This document shows positions 8,521-17,835 of a stretch of DNA of 64,000 bases, piece by piece; the first letter of the stretch is position 1, and every line of letters starts with the position of its first letter. The DNA is from Geminicoccaceae bacterium (GTDB lineage: Bacteria; Pseudomonadota; Alphaproteobacteria; Geminicoccales; Geminicoccaceae): assembly GCA_020638465.1 (NCBI GenBank), contig JACKIM010000001.1, forward strand, positions 2,116,501 through 2,180,500, read 5' to 3'. The position numbers were made by a program, and so were the translations under genes. The notes beneath the pieces were generated by a model. That model was not told where the DNA came from. It was given only the letters and a program-made list of their open reading frames with translations, and did no database searches.

Positions 8521-9307
8521 CAAGGCTGTCCTCGAATTCCTCGCTGAAGATATCTTCGTAGTTCTGATCATTGGATAACGAGCCGCCATTGCGGATGTCG
8601 GCCTCGCGTTTTTGAAGGTAGACCGTACGGGTGCTGGCGTAGAGATCAAGGCTGTTGCGCTTGAGATCCCTGATCGCCGGGTCGAGCTGGTAACGGGTGT
8701 CGATGCCGTCCGCGACGTAAAGCCCCAGAGCGGCCTCGTTGCTCATGACGTACGAGGCGGGATCGAGCGTCAATGCCGTCACGACGGTGCCTGTCAGGTC
8801 GCGGGCCGAACTCGGACCCAGGATGGGCACGATCAGGTAAGGACCGGGTCCGACGCCATAGACCCCCATCGTCTGGCCGAGATCCTCGGTATGGGCCTCC
8901 TCCATGCCGACCACGCTGGCAAAGTCGAACAGGCCGAACAGGCCGAGCGTGGTGTTGATCATGAAGCGGCCGAGCGTTACCCCGGCCCTCTCGCGCTCTC
9001 CCTGGAGGATATCATTCACGAAGGTAACCGGAGAGCGCAGGTTCGAAGTGAAGTTGCGAAGGCCGGTCTTGGCCGGGGCTGGCACGACCACGCCGTAGAC
9101 CTGCTGCGCGGGGTTGAGGATGACGGTGTCGACAATCTGGTTGAAGCCGAAGATGAACCTGTTGACCGGCTCCAGCGGATCGTACACCGAGTTCAGGGCA
9201 CGTGCGGGTGCCGGGGACAGCATGAGGACCGTTCCCAGGAAGACAGTCGTCGTCCACCACCGGCGATGGCAACGCATGATCGGGTGAAAACCGGCGTTTG
9301 AACCCAT
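8510..9307 (-). CDS. mlaA: MlaA/VacJ family outer-membrane lipid asymmetry protein
   Basis: 265 residues. After a hydrophobic signal (VFLGTVLMLSPAPARA) comes the family hallmark DPLEPVNRFIFGFN, followed by the conserved LRNFTSNLRSPVTFVNDILQG and RFMINTTLGLFGLFD segments. MlaA removes phospholipid from the outer leaflet and hands it to MlaC. The ATG at 9307 is chosen for its ribosome binding site (AAGAGGGG, 5-6 bases away); a later in-frame ATG at 9277 lacks one. No lipobox cysteine is present, unlike E. coli MlaA. It is the first gene of a two-gene operon with mlaC. Confidence 0.9.
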   Translation of the reverse strand: MGSNAGFHPIMRCHRRWWTTTVFLGTVLMLSPAPARALNSVYDPLEPVNRFIFGFNQIVDTVILNPAQQVYGVVVPAPAKTGLRNFTSNLRSPVTFVNDILQGERERAGVTLGRFMINTTLGLFGLFDFASVVGMEEAHTEDLGQTMGVYGVGPGPYLIVPILGPSSARDLTGTVVTALTLDPASYVMSNEAALGLYVADGIDTRYQLDPAIRDLKRNSLDLYASTRTVYLQKREADIRNGGSLSNDQNYEDIFSEEFEDSLDEP

Positions 9308-9640
9308 ACAGCCCCTCTTCAGCACGGCACATTTTCGGTTCGAGGACCGAATGACGTTGCGAACTGCTCCTCTGTTCGCCGCGACGGTAGAATTAGGCAA
9401 TCGCCTCCTTTGTTGCAAGAGTGGAACAAGGCCAGGGTTAAGACTTGAAGCGTATCGAGCTACCGGGAAGTGACAAACCGGCTTGATACTAACCCGAATG
9501 ATATTAACAATTCGTGAGTGGCGGGTCGGGAAACCCGCAGGAATTCACTGTCAAAACCATCCTTGCGAACGCCTGTAGACGGCTGGCGGGCAGGAGGGGC
9601 GGGGATCATGCGGCTTGTACCGCAGGAAGGAGGAAAACCC
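9308..9640. other. Divergent intergenic region, mlaA and small hypothetical gene
   Basis: No gene is seen. The stretch separates divergent transcription units and must hold both promoters. The 9440-9520 part is relatively AT-rich. A ribosome binding site GGAAGGAGG lies just before 9641. No clear operator or RNA structure was found. Confidence 0.4.
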
Positions 9641-9907
9641 ATGAACGAGGTCCGTGTTGTTTCGCTGAACGGATTGGCCCGGCGCCTTCGCGATATCCTC
9701 GGGGCGGAATCCAACCTGTTCCATCGTTTCTCTAGGGCCCTGCGCGATCAGGACGAAGGTCTCATTCAGGAGGTCATGGACGAACTGGCGCTCTGTCCGC
9801 AGCCATTGCGCTCGCAGGCGCATGACGCCATGCTGGCATGGCTGTTCGACAGCAGGGACAATTCCGGGCTTGCCGACCTGCCGGCCGCGAGCCGGAGCAT
9901 GAACTGA
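9641..9907 (+). CDS. Hypothetical protein, 88 residues
   Basis: Small, soluble, probably all-helical protein (MNEVRVVSLNGLARRLRDILG...). The ATG at 9641 follows a strong GGAAGGAGGAAAA site; the longer in-frame ORF from 9518 has no such site. It is 53 bases upstream of the RraA-like gene and may share its transcript. I do not recognise the family. Confidence 0.55.
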   Translation: MNEVRVVSLNGLARRLRDILGAESNLFHRFSRALRDQDEGLIQEVMDELALCPQPLRSQAHDAMLAWLFDSRDNSGLADLPAASRSMN

Positions 9908-9960
9908 TCCGGACGTGGCGTTTTCCCCGTTCGGACAGAAATCAAACGGGGAGAAGCAAC

Positions 9961-10650
9961 ATGATTCACGAACCGCCACTGCTGCGCATCCGGCGTCATT
10001 TCGAAAGGCCGCAGTCACCGGTCATGGACCGCCTGCGCTCGGCCAACAGCTGCTGGATCGGCGATGCGCTCGAAGGCCGGGCCGGTCTCGATCCATCGAT
10101 ACGCACCATCGGCACCGGGCCGATTCCGGTCTGCGGGCCGGCATTCACCTGCAGTACGGGGGTGAACGCCAATGTGGCACTCGCCGCGGCCATCTCGCTC
10201 GCCGAACCCGGCGATGTGATCATTGCCGCAAACGAGGGCTTTGCCGGAGCGGCCATCATTGGCGACGTGCTGGCCGGCATGGCGAAGAACCGGGGTGTGG
10301 CCGGTATCATCATCGACGGATTCGCCCGCGACCTCGCTGGACTGAAGGATGTCGGCCTGCCGATCTTCGCCCGGGGCGTCACGCCGAATTCCTGCGTGCG
10401 CATGGGCGTCGGAACGGTCGGCCTTCCCGTGCAGGCCGGCGGTCAACGCATCGACAGCGGCGATTTCATCTTCGCCGACGACGATGGCGTGGTGGTGATC
10501 GCGCGGCAGGATATCGATCGGACTGCCGATCGTATCGACGAGATCGCACAGGCCGAAAGGGGAGTTGTCCAGCGCGTTCGCGATGGTCTCGACCGACCGG
10601 ACTTCATGGTCGACCTGCTGCAATCGGACCGCGTCCAGTATCTCGATTGA
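9961..10650 (+). CDS. RraA-like / 4-hydroxy-4-methyl-2-oxoglutarate aldolase family protein
   Basis: 229 residues. The family core is present: DALEGRAG near residue 35, a CGPAFTCSTG segment, GDVIIAANEGFAGAAIIGDVLA with the G-D-x-L active-site loop, and GIIIDGFARDLAGL with the R-D pair that binds pyruvate and metal. Members are either pyruvate aldolases or RNase E inhibitors; alphaproteobacterial copies outside RNA-decay contexts are usually aldolases. The start has a GGGGAGAAG site. It ends in a convergent hairpin shared with the next gene. Confidence 0.82.
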   Translation: MIHEPPLLRIRRHFERPQSPVMDRLRSANSCWIGDALEGRAGLDPSIRTIGTGPIPVCGPAFTCSTGVNANVALAAAISLAEPGDVIIAANEGFAGAAIIGDVLAGMAKNRGVAGIIIDGFARDLAGLKDVGLPIFARGVTPNSCVRMGVGTVGLPVQAGGQRIDSGDFIFADDDGVVVIARQDIDRTADRIDEIAQAERGVVQRVRDGLDRPDFMVDLLQSDRVQYLD

Positions 10651-10669
10651 CGGACAGGTTGTGACCGTG

Positions 10670-10703
10670 CCGGGAGCTGCGGCGATGGCCCGCATGCTCC
10701 CGG
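10670..10703. terminator. Convergent hairpin between aldolase and MBL-hydrolase genes
   Basis: CCGGGAGC (10670-10677) pairs perfectly with GCTCCCGG (10696-10703). It sits between convergent stops at 10650 and 10722 and probably serves both. No T-run on either strand. Confidence 0.5.
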
Positions 10704-10721
10704 ATCCGTCACCGTCCCGGA

Positions 10722-12323
10722 TCAGGCCCGTTGGTCGCGTGTGAGCGCTTCGCGCATCCTCTCCAGCAAGGCCAGCTTGACGTCGCTGTTCTCGATGGTG
10801 TCGAGGCGCTTACCGAGATCCAGCAGCAGCCGCGCATAGGCACTGTGCCAGTCATGGTCGGCCGCGGCCTGCTCGTGCGACAGGCGCCGGTGCTCGGCAT
10901 GGCGGGCGGGCTCTCCGCCGAGCGACAGTTCGAAGCGATCATCGAGCTCCGGGGTGAGGATGTGCCGGGGATTGCAGCCCGCCGCGGCGAGATGCTCCCT
11001 GAACGCCTTCATCGCATCGGGTTCGCCGTGGGACAGGAAGATGGTGTTGCGTACCGGGAGGCGTTCCTTGACCCACTGAACGAGTTCGCCCTGATCGGCA
11101 TGGGCTGAATAGGAGTCGATGCGTTGAATGTCGCAATTGACCTCGATCTCCTCGCCGTGAATGCGTACCCGCTTTTCACCGGAGAGGATCAGGTGCCCGA
11201 GTGAGCCGGGAGCCTGATAGCCGACGAACAGCACGCTGGCTTCGCGACGCCAGAGGTTGTTCTTCAGGTGGTGACGGATACGGCCGGCATCGCACATACC
11301 CGAGGCGGCCATGATGATGGCGCCCTTGCGGATCGTGTTGATCGCCTTGCTTTCCTCGACCGATTGGGTGAAGCGGATGCGGGGGCTGCGGAAGATCCTC
11401 ATGTCGGGATCGATATCGTGAAGGGAATTGCGATGGCGTGCGAAGGTTTCGGTGACCTTGATTGCCAGCGGGCTGTCGATGAAGATCGGCGCGTCGGGAA
11501 TTTCGCCATCCTCCATCAATTTCACCAGGCTGTAGATCAGCTCCTGCGTGCGTTCAACCGCGAAGGCCGGGATCAGAAGGTTGCCACCCCGTCCGAGCCC
11601 CTTGTTGACCGCATCGCGCAGTCTGGCCCGGCGGGCTTCCAGCGAAAGGTCCTCGCGGTCGCGGTCGCCGTAGGTGCTTTCGCAGATGAGATAGTCGACA
11701 TCGTTCGGACCGCTGGGGTCGTCCTGGAAGGTCTTCTCGTCGGGACCGATGTCGCCTGAAAACAGGATGCGGATGGGGCGTTTCTCGTTCCGGTCGGCGA
11801 CTTCCAGTTCGATCGACGCCGATCCGAGGATATGTCCGGCGTTCCAGTAACGCGCACGGATCCCCTTCATGGGTTCGAACCATTCATCGTAATTCTCGGC
11901 CCGTGCCAGTTCGAGGACGGCTTCGGCATCCCGCCGCGTGTAGATGGGTTCGACCAGCGGGCGCCCGCGCTTCCTGTTGCGCTGGTTGACCCGTTCGACC
12001 TCGCTTTCCTGGATGTGACCGCTGTCGGGCAGCATGAAGGCCATGAGGTCGATGGTGGGCTCGGTCGCGAAGATCGGTCCCTTGTAGCCATTCGCGGTCA
12101 ATTTGGGCACGAGACCGGTGTGGTCGATATGCGCGTGGGTGAGAACCAGGGCGTCGATGCCGGCCGGTTTGAACGGAAACGGCCTGTAGTTGAGCTCGCG
12201 GATCGTCTTGGTGCCCTGGAAAAGCCCGCAATCGATCATCAGCCGGCCGCCGTCATGGTCGATCACGTAGCAGGAGCCGGTGACCGTCGAGGCCGCACCG
12301 TGGAAGGTCAGTGAGGTTGGCAT
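10722..12323 (-). CDS. MBL-fold beta-CASP metallohydrolase (RNase J/CPSF-like exonuclease family)
   Basis: 533 residues. Zinc-binding motif HAHIDHTG sits near residue 60; other metallo-beta-lactamase ligands follow (NAGHILGSASIE, FSGDIG). Beta-CASP motifs are ASGMCDAGRIRHHL (motif B region) and DSYSAHADQGELVQW (motif C). The usual length is ~450, so this has an extra ~80-residue helical tail rich in charged residues (EHRRLSHEQAAADHDWHSA onward). Homologues cleave RNA; the exact substrate is unknown. It precedes nothing in operon on its 3' side; the LOG-family gene is 21 bases upstream on the same strand. Confidence 0.9.
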   Translation of the reverse strand: MPTSLTFHGAASTVTGSCYVIDHDGGRLMIDCGLFQGTKTIRELNYRPFPFKPAGIDALVLTHAHIDHTGLVPKLTANGYKGPIFATEPTIDLMAFMLPDSGHIQESEVERVNQRNRKRGRPLVEPIYTRRDAEAVLELARAENYDEWFEPMKGIRARYWNAGHILGSASIELEVADRNEKRPIRILFSGDIGPDEKTFQDDPSGPNDVDYLICESTYGDRDREDLSLEARRARLRDAVNKGLGRGGNLLIPAFAVERTQELIYSLVKLMEDGEIPDAPIFIDSPLAIKVTETFARHRNSLHDIDPDMRIFRSPRIRFTQSVEESKAINTIRKGAIIMAASGMCDAGRIRHHLKNNLWRREASVLFVGYQAPGSLGHLILSGEKRVRIHGEEIEVNCDIQRIDSYSAHADQGELVQWVKERLPVRNTIFLSHGEPDAMKAFREHLAAAGCNPRHILTPELDDRFELSLGGEPARHAEHRRLSHEQAAADHDWHSAYARLLLDLGKRLDTIENSDVKLALLERMREALTRDQRA

Positions 12324-12344
12324 GGCATTGTTCCCTGATGGCGT

Positions 12345-13292
12345 TCAGCGGGATGTCTGCGGGGCTCCGTCGGTCGGACCGTCGCAATCGCTCGGGAGCA
12401 GGTCCGAATAGGCATAGTGCTCGCGGATCACGTTCCAGGCGTCTTCGGCACTCTCGACATAGGTGAAGATCCCGGTATCCCGCACACCGATGACACCCTC
12501 TTCAACCAACGCATCGAAATTGATGATCTTTGTCCAGTACTCCCGGTCGAACAGCAGGACCGGCATGGGCCGCGCCTTGCCGGTCTGGATCAGGCAAAGG
12601 CACTCGAACAGTTCATCCAGCGTGCCGAAACCGCCCGGAAAGACGATGAGCGCCAGGGCCCGCATCATCAGGTGCATCTTGCGAATGGCAAAATAGTGGA
12701 ACTGGAAGCACAGTTCGGGCGTGATGTATTCGTTGGGGGCCTGCTCATGCGGCAGGGTGATGTTGTGGCCGATACTCAGCGCACCGACATCGGCGGCGCC
12801 GCGATTGGCGGCTTCCATGATTCCCGGCCCGCCTCCGGTAACGATGACGGCGCGCCGCCTCTCGCTGTTCTGCCCCGCTTTCGACACGATCTGGGCGAAA
12901 CGCCGGGCCTCGGCGTAGTAGTTGGCATGGCGGGCGATGCGGCTGGCCTCGCGTAGCCGGGCTGCAAGCTCCTCATTGTCGGGATCGGCCCGGAGTGCTG
13001 CCTCGGCCTCTTCGAGAAGCTTTCCGGCTTCCTCGGGCTGACGATTGCGCGCACTCCCGAAAACGACGATCGTCGATTCGATCTGATGCTCCTGCAAGCC
13101 CATTTCCGGCTTGAGCAGTTCGAGCTGCAAGCGGACGGGCCGAAGCTCCTCGCGAAGGAGGAAGTCAGTGTCCGCGAAGGCGAGCGGATAGGATTGCGAA
13201 CGGGTCTGCGCGGTCTGGCGCGTCGCCGCGGCGCGTTTCGCATCTTCCCGCGCACTCGGCAGGGCATATCGTTCGCGGTCGTCGTCACGCAT
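12345..13292 (-). CDS. LOG-family (TIGR00730-like) Rossmann-fold nucleotide-binding protein
   Basis: 315 residues. The phosphoribohydrolase motif pair is clear: VTGGGPGIMEAANRGA and FPGGFGTLDELFE. In plants LOG releases cytokinins from nucleoside monophosphates; bacterial members act on AMP-like nucleotides. The ~80-residue N-terminal extension (MRDDDRERYALPSARE...) and a charged helical insert (residues ~95-135) before the first motif make it longer than the ~190-residue minimal form, as in the larger proteobacterial subgroup. It is 21 bases upstream of the beta-CASP hydrolase and probably co-transcribed. Confidence 0.87.
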   Translation of the reverse strand: MRDDDRERYALPSAREDAKRAAATRQTAQTRSQSYPLAFADTDFLLREELRPVRLQLELLKPEMGLQEHQIESTIVVFGSARNRQPEEAGKLLEEAEAALRADPDNEELAARLREASRIARHANYYAEARRFAQIVSKAGQNSERRRAVIVTGGGPGIMEAANRGAADVGALSIGHNITLPHEQAPNEYITPELCFQFHYFAIRKMHLMMRALALIVFPGGFGTLDELFECLCLIQTGKARPMPVLLFDREYWTKIINFDALVEEGVIGVRDTGIFTYVESAEDAWNVIREHYAYSDLLPSDCDGPTDGAPQTSR

Positions 13293-13389
13293 CTCTTGCG
13301 GCCCCGATTGTTCAACCTGCGCAAGAGCCTAGCAGCGTGTCGCCGAATTGCCGAGTGCCGCGATGTGAATGCGCGCATGATCGGATGCG

Positions 13390-13420
13390 AAAACGGCCCC
13401 GCTCGACGAGGCAGGGCCGT
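13390..13420 (-). terminator. Intrinsic terminator of the phasin gene
   Basis: On the minus strand ACGGCCC...GGGCCGT forms the stem and is followed by TTTT, 31 bases past the phasin stop. This is a good Rho-independent terminator by shape and T-run. Confidence 0.7.
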
Positions 13421-13450
13421 AGTCACCGGTCGCCGCGACGACCCCAAAGA

Positions 13451-13831
13451 TCAGGCGGCGAGGGTCTTGACATCCTCAAGATTCTTGGTGGCGCGCTTGA
13501 CCAGCAGGTCGACCACCTCGTTCTGCGCCTTCATGCTCAGGTCGATCGTCTCCTTGACGTCAACCATGGCCTTTTCCATCACGGCGCGGGCCTCGTCCAT
13601 GTACTCCGCGGGCTGCTTCTTCGCATCGAAGCCCTGGAAGAGATTCTCGCCCTTGGAGAAGGTCTCCTTGAGCATCTCGCCCTGGCGCTTGGCGACTGTC
13701 TGGGCGAGGTCGAAGAGGATCTTCTGGGCGGTAACCATGGTCTCCAGATTGGCCTTCTGAAGGGCGATGACCGCTTCGAAGTCGAACTTGGGAAGGGTCT
13801 GTGCGACGGTGGCCGCAGGCTTGGTGGTCAT
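13451..13831 (-). CDS. Phasin family protein
   Basis: 126 residues, almost entirely amphipathic helix, with the phasin-2 type pattern (FEAVIALQKANLETMVTAQKILFDLAQTVAKRQGEMLKETF). Phasins coat polyhydroxyalkanoate granules and control their number and size. The ATG follows AGGAGTTCCCTCC. It is a single-gene unit with its own terminator. PHA synthase genes are not in the window. Granule coating is inferred from family. Confidence 0.85.
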   Translation of the reverse strand: MTTKPAATVAQTLPKFDFEAVIALQKANLETMVTAQKILFDLAQTVAKRQGEMLKETFSKGENLFQGFDAKKQPAEYMDEARAVMEKAMVDVKETIDLSMKAQNEVVDLLVKRATKNLEDVKTLAA

Positions 13832-14274
13832 GGAGGGAACTCCTGTCAGACGTTCGAAAAATACAAACTCCTTCTACTCCAGCTTCTGATGCGCTGCAAT
13901 ATGAATTTTGCTGCGACGCGATATATTCATGAAGTGGCCATAGTCCTTTCATGTGTGAAAGCTCTCCTCGGAGGGGACGAGTCATGCAGGTACAGTCCAT
14001 TGCGATCTTTTTCTACAGGATATTCAAGTATTGAGAATATATGAGTGTTTTATCACCGCGCCGGCTTTGGCGAATCGATGTGCAAGGGACAGGATGCACA
14101 TGAGGTCATGAATGCAGGGAACATTCTCCCGTACCCAGTCATGATGGGAAATTCGTCAAGTCTTGATATTGCGATGCCGCATTGTTTCGGTTGCGTGGCT
14201 GCGGGCAAGGCGAATCCCGTCGGGGATGCCTGCCACAATGCGTGGAGCAGCAGCCGATTGCCGTCGGGAGCCGG
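13832..14274. other. AT-rich intergenic region upstream of phasin
   Basis: No gene recognised. The 13860-14045 part is visibly AT-rich compared with the surroundings and carries the phasin promoter on the minus strand. The rest runs into the 3' side of the SleB gene. Open frames on the plus strand here lack ribosome sites and look like chance. Confidence 0.4.
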
Positions 14275-14967
14275 TCAGGGCAGGTCGATGGGGAGGAGGT
14301 TGTCGAAACGGGATTCCGGTCGGGAGACGGGAATGATGTTCCCCAGCGAGCCGGGCCCGGCAAGGTCAATGGCCGTCCAGAATGCGTCGAGGCCATCCAG
14401 GGCCTCGACCTGCTGCCTCGGGCTGACCGGAAGGGGAGGCTGGGGCCTGGCTGCCGGTTCGATCGTCCATTCGGGCTCGATCGACCTGACACTGGTATAG
14501 TAGACATGGCCGCCATACTGGGCTACGCGATGCATGGAATTGCTCCAGCTCGGGCTTATGGTGACGGCATGAAAGCTGGTGGCGCCGCCGGTCAGGTCGG
14601 GAAGGGTGGTTGCTGTCAGGGCTGCCAGCACCGAGTCGGTCCAGGCCTGACGGTCGATGGCATTGCGGATCCGGACATTGTCGGAAAGACCATCGTGGGT
14701 CCACGAAAACTGATGGGCATCCCAGATGACCTTGCACGGTGTATCATCATATCGCGGGTCGGCGACCCGGTTCAGCACGACCTGGCCCACGGCCAGCTTG
14801 TCGGCAAAGGCACTGCCGCGGGCTTCGAACCAGATATTGCGGGCCATGCAGGTGACCTGTTTCTCGAATGCCGCGGGATCCGGGTTGTGAACCGCAAACA
14901 GCATCATCATGGCTTCGAGGATCGTCCTGGCTTCACCGGCGACCATTTTTTTCTCCATCCTCGTCAT
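14275..14967 (-). CDS. Cell wall hydrolase, SleB/CwlJ family
   Basis: 230 residues. The SleB domain is recognisable from residue ~40: ARNIWFEARGSAFADKLAVGQVVLNRV (catalytic Glu in FEARG), PCKVIWDAHQFSW and NAIDRQAW. These enzymes are lytic transglycosylase-like hydrolases acting on peptidoglycan. No signal peptide is apparent, which is odd for a wall enzyme. The start is uncertain: ATGs at 14967, 14955 and 14946 are all in frame, and only the last has a purine-rich stretch before it. The C-terminal ~60 residues are proline-rich and unconserved. Confidence 0.8.
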   Translation of the reverse strand: MTRMEKKMVAGEARTILEAMMMLFAVHNPDPAAFEKQVTCMARNIWFEARGSAFADKLAVGQVVLNRVADPRYDDTPCKVIWDAHQFSWTHDGLSDNVRIRNAIDRQAWTDSVLAALTATTLPDLTGGATSFHAVTISPSWSNSMHRVAQYGGHVYYTSVRSIEPEWTIEPAARPQPPLPVSPRQQVEALDGLDAFWTAIDLAGPGSLGNIIPVSRPESRFDNLLPIDLP

Positions 14968-15215
14968 GACATCGCCGGATGCAGGACCATCGAGACGGCC
15001 GCCGTTCGATCCGACAGGCGTTCACGGGCGTTGGCATGAACGTCACCTGCAGGAATAGCCGATCACCCGTGGGAGGTGGTGCTAAAGTGTTTATTGCCAA
15101 GCCCTTGGGTACGTATGGGTGTTAACCGGTTGCTGCCATTGCAGGCTGTCCGTGCGATCTCTAAACCATCGGCACGTGAGCCCGGGCGGATCGGGGCCAT
15201 TGGGAGTGGGCGTTG

Positions 15216-16244
15216 ATGAAGCAGTTGCGGATCGGGAGCACGATGGTCGCGAGACGCTCGACCTTCGGCCTGGCCATCGGGCTCTCGGTCCTGATGACAC
15301 CCCGCTGGGCGACCTGCGGCGAACCCGGGATCATTCATGTCAGCGGTCGCCCGACGGTCGGCGCGCACTACCACTATGTCGTCGAGCGGTCGCGGAACCT
15401 CGTCATCGATGGCATGAGCGACGTGCGGGATGCGCAGGCCAGTGCGTCGCTGGACGTGGTCAGGGAGCGTCCCGACGGTTTGCAGTTCAGCTGGACGCTC
15501 GAACAGGTGACCATCGCGGGCAGCGCCGACCTCGATGTCGAGAACATCACTTCCCAGCTGACGGCCCAGCTGACGGATTTTCCCGTGGTCTACTGGACCG
15601 ATCCGGCGGGCTCGATGATCGAGATCACCAATTTCGAGCGCCTGCGCGACAGGCTCGACGCCGGTACCGGGCGGATGATCGACAGGGTCACGGCAACGAT
15701 GAAGGACGACGGCGCCACCGATACCCAGATCGAGGGCGCCCGCAAGCTGATCGTCGACATCCAGCAGATGCTCATCAGCCAGCCTGCATCACAGCTGGGA
15801 TTCCAGCTGCTTCCCGAAGCGTCGCTGGCGACCTATGCCTTCAACATGTCGCTCAAGCTCGATCGGGCGGTCATCTATTCGCGTGAGGAGCCAAGCCCGC
15901 TTGGCGGTCCGCCGCTGGCCCTGGCGGGCGAACTCAAGGCCGTCGATCTCGATCCGGAGAAGGGACTGGTGACGATACGCTGGAACGAGAGCTTCGCGCC
16001 GGATGCGGTCGAGAGCTTCATCCACGATTTCGGCCGGATGATCGAGGAGCGCGCGTCGGAGGACATGCGCGGCGACCTGCTGGAGCAGTTTCACGCGATT
16101 GCCCGCAACATGACGATCGAGCGGCGGGGAGAACTGCTGGTCGATCTTGCCGACGGCATGACGGTGCGCGGGGCGGTTCACAAGGAAACGATGCTCGGCA
16201 TGAGCCGGCGCATCGACGAGATGTCGATCAGGAGGGAGCCATGA
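15216..16244 (+). CDS. Secreted hypothetical protein
   Basis: 342 residues with a signal peptide (MKQLRIGSTMVARRSTFGLAIGLSVLM... cut near ATCGEP). The mature protein is soluble and mixed alpha/beta; it contains long amphipathic helices in the middle (residues ~140-190). No catalytic motif or known domain was recognised. The ATG at 16241 of the next gene overlaps its stop as ATGA, so the two are translationally coupled. The ATG at 15216 is preferred over a TTG one codon earlier because GGGAG lies at usual spacing. Confidence 0.6.
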   Translation: MKQLRIGSTMVARRSTFGLAIGLSVLMTPRWATCGEPGIIHVSGRPTVGAHYHYVVERSRNLVIDGMSDVRDAQASASLDVVRERPDGLQFSWTLEQVTIAGSADLDVENITSQLTAQLTDFPVVYWTDPAGSMIEITNFERLRDRLDAGTGRMIDRVTATMKDDGATDTQIEGARKLIVDIQQMLISQPASQLGFQLLPEASLATYAFNMSLKLDRAVIYSREEPSPLGGPPLALAGELKAVDLDPEKGLVTIRWNESFAPDAVESFIHDFGRMIEERASEDMRGDLLEQFHAIARNMTIERRGELLVDLADGMTVRGAVHKETMLGMSRRIDEMSIRREP

Positions 16245-16963
16245 TAGCCCGTGGCGGGCCAGCCGTGGCAGGCGCGGCGGTCGGCATCCTCATGTTGCAG
16301 GCCCGGTTCCCCCGGGTGGTGGGCGAAGTCGGCAACGCGTGCACCTTCGATTTTCCGGTGCACTACAAGGTCGTTCGCGATGCATCGCCCGATCGTGTCG
16401 TGCGCCGGCGCGCCGAGGGATTGCTGGACGCGTTCATCGACGGTGCCCGCGAACTGGTCGCGATGGGGGCGGATGGCATTGCCACCAATTGCGGCTTTCT
16501 GGCCCTGTTCCAGGGCGAACTGGCGGCAGCCCTCGATGTCCCGGTCGCATCATCCAGCCTGATGCAGTATCGCCTGATCCAGTCGATGCTGCCACCGGGA
16601 AAACGGGTGGGGATCATCACCATTTCGAGTGATACGCTCAGTGACGATCATCTCCGGAGCGCAGGAATTCCGCTCGATGCACCGGTCGTCGGCACCCGGC
16701 CGGATTGTCACTTCAATGCGGTGATTTTCGGCGATCTTCCCGAACTGGATACGGATCGCGCCTGCGAGGACGTGCTCGAGGCGGCCCGCCGGCTCGTGGG
16801 TGAGCATGAGAACATCGGCGCGATGTTGCTCGAATGTACCAACATGTGCCCCTACAGTGACGCGGTTGCCGACATGACCCGACTGCCGGTCTTCGACATG
16901 GTCAGCTTCATCCGCTGGTTTCACCAGGGGCTGAGACCCCGGCGATATGGCTACAGCCCCTGA
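16241..16963 (+). CDS. Asp/Glu racemase superfamily protein
   Basis: 240 residues. The two catalytic cysteines of the superfamily are in the expected segments: TNCGFLALFQ near residue 84 and LLECTNMCPY near residue 200. Members include aspartate and glutamate racemases, maleate isomerases and hydantoin racemases; this sequence resembles the AroM/aspartate racemase-like group of unknown substrate. It is coupled by ATGA to the secreted protein upstream. It overlaps the end of the convergent isochorismatase gene by 13 bases. Confidence 0.75.
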   Translation: MIARGGPAVAGAAVGILMLQARFPRVVGEVGNACTFDFPVHYKVVRDASPDRVVRRRAEGLLDAFIDGARELVAMGADGIATNCGFLALFQGELAAALDVPVASSSLMQYRLIQSMLPPGKRVGIITISSDTLSDDHLRSAGIPLDAPVVGTRPDCHFNAVIFGDLPELDTDRACEDVLEAARRLVGEHENIGAMLLECTNMCPYSDAVADMTRLPVFDMVSFIRWFHQGLRPRRYGYSP

Positions 16964-17688
16964 AGCTCGCTGGCGAGAATGGCTCCGCGCGAAGCCATGA
17001 AATAGAGCCCCATGTGATGCGTCTCGGCCTTGGGATGGGCAGCGGTGTCGGGCAGGCCGAGGTTCCGTGCGACCTCGAGCGGCAGGTCGTAGGTGGCACA
17101 GGCCGGCTCAAGCACGACGATATCGCGCAATGTCGGCATCAGCGCATGATTGCGTGCGGACAGCATGGTCAGGACGAAGTCCATGACGCAGATGTCCGTA
17201 CAGATGCCGACGGTGACGATCGTCTGCAGACGGTGGGCGTTGACCCAGTCGATACAGCGATTGTGGCTTGTTCCATGCGCCTTGAAGGTGGGCTCGATGG
17301 CGCCGACAAAGCCATTGATGCAGTCCTTGCGGATCAGTGTCACATCGTGATGGCCCGCGAGCCAGGCGAGTTCATCCACCAGTTCTTCCTCACCGGTGCC
17401 CTTGATGCAATGGGGCGGATAGGGCGGTTCGGGGCGGTCGGGCTCGTGGGTGTCGAGGAAGGCCAGGATCGGCCACCGGCGATCGGTAAAACGGCGGGCG
17501 ATGTCTCCGGTCATCGCGATCATGCGGCTGATCTGCTCGTCCGCTGCTTGTGGCGCGAGATTTCCGCCACCGACCCGGCAGAAGCCGTTGACCTCATCGA
17601 CGACGACGAGCCCTGTCGCGCCATCGCCGATGTCATGCGGCCGCATCTGGACGGGCAGGCTTGCGCTCATGCGTTCGGGCAGGCTCAT
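16951..17688 (-). CDS. Isochorismatase-family cysteine hydrolase (nicotinamidase-like)
   Basis: 245 residues. Catalytic triad positions are visible: Asp in VVVDEVNGF, Lys in LIRKDCINGF, Cys in VGICTDICV, with cis-peptide context before the Cys. Family members deaminate nicotinamide, N-carbamoylsarcosine or related amides. The start at 17688 follows GGAGGAAGCCCG and discards a long unsupported N-terminal extension. The product is slightly longer than PncA (~210). It is divergent from dapB, so a shared regulatory gap of ~150 bases lies between. Confidence 0.85.
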   Translation of the reverse strand: MSLPERMSASLPVQMRPHDIGDGATGLVVVDEVNGFCRVGGGNLAPQAADEQISRMIAMTGDIARRFTDRRWPILAFLDTHEPDRPEPPYPPHCIKGTGEEELVDELAWLAGHHDVTLIRKDCINGFVGAIEPTFKAHGTSHNRCIDWVNAHRLQTIVTVGICTDICVMDFVLTMLSARNHALMPTLRDIVVLEPACATYDLPLEVARNLGLPDTAAHPKAETHHMGLYFMASRGAILASELQGL

Positions 17689-17835
17689 CGGGCTTCCTCC
17701 GGTCAGAACGTCCGGCCGCGCGGGCCGACACCACGATCGTGCATCGGCTGGACCCGGCATGCAAGCTTGCGGGCCACCGGTACAGCAGCTAACAGCGTCG
17801 CGTCGGAGCAGCGGCAAAAAACGGGGAGGCGCGCG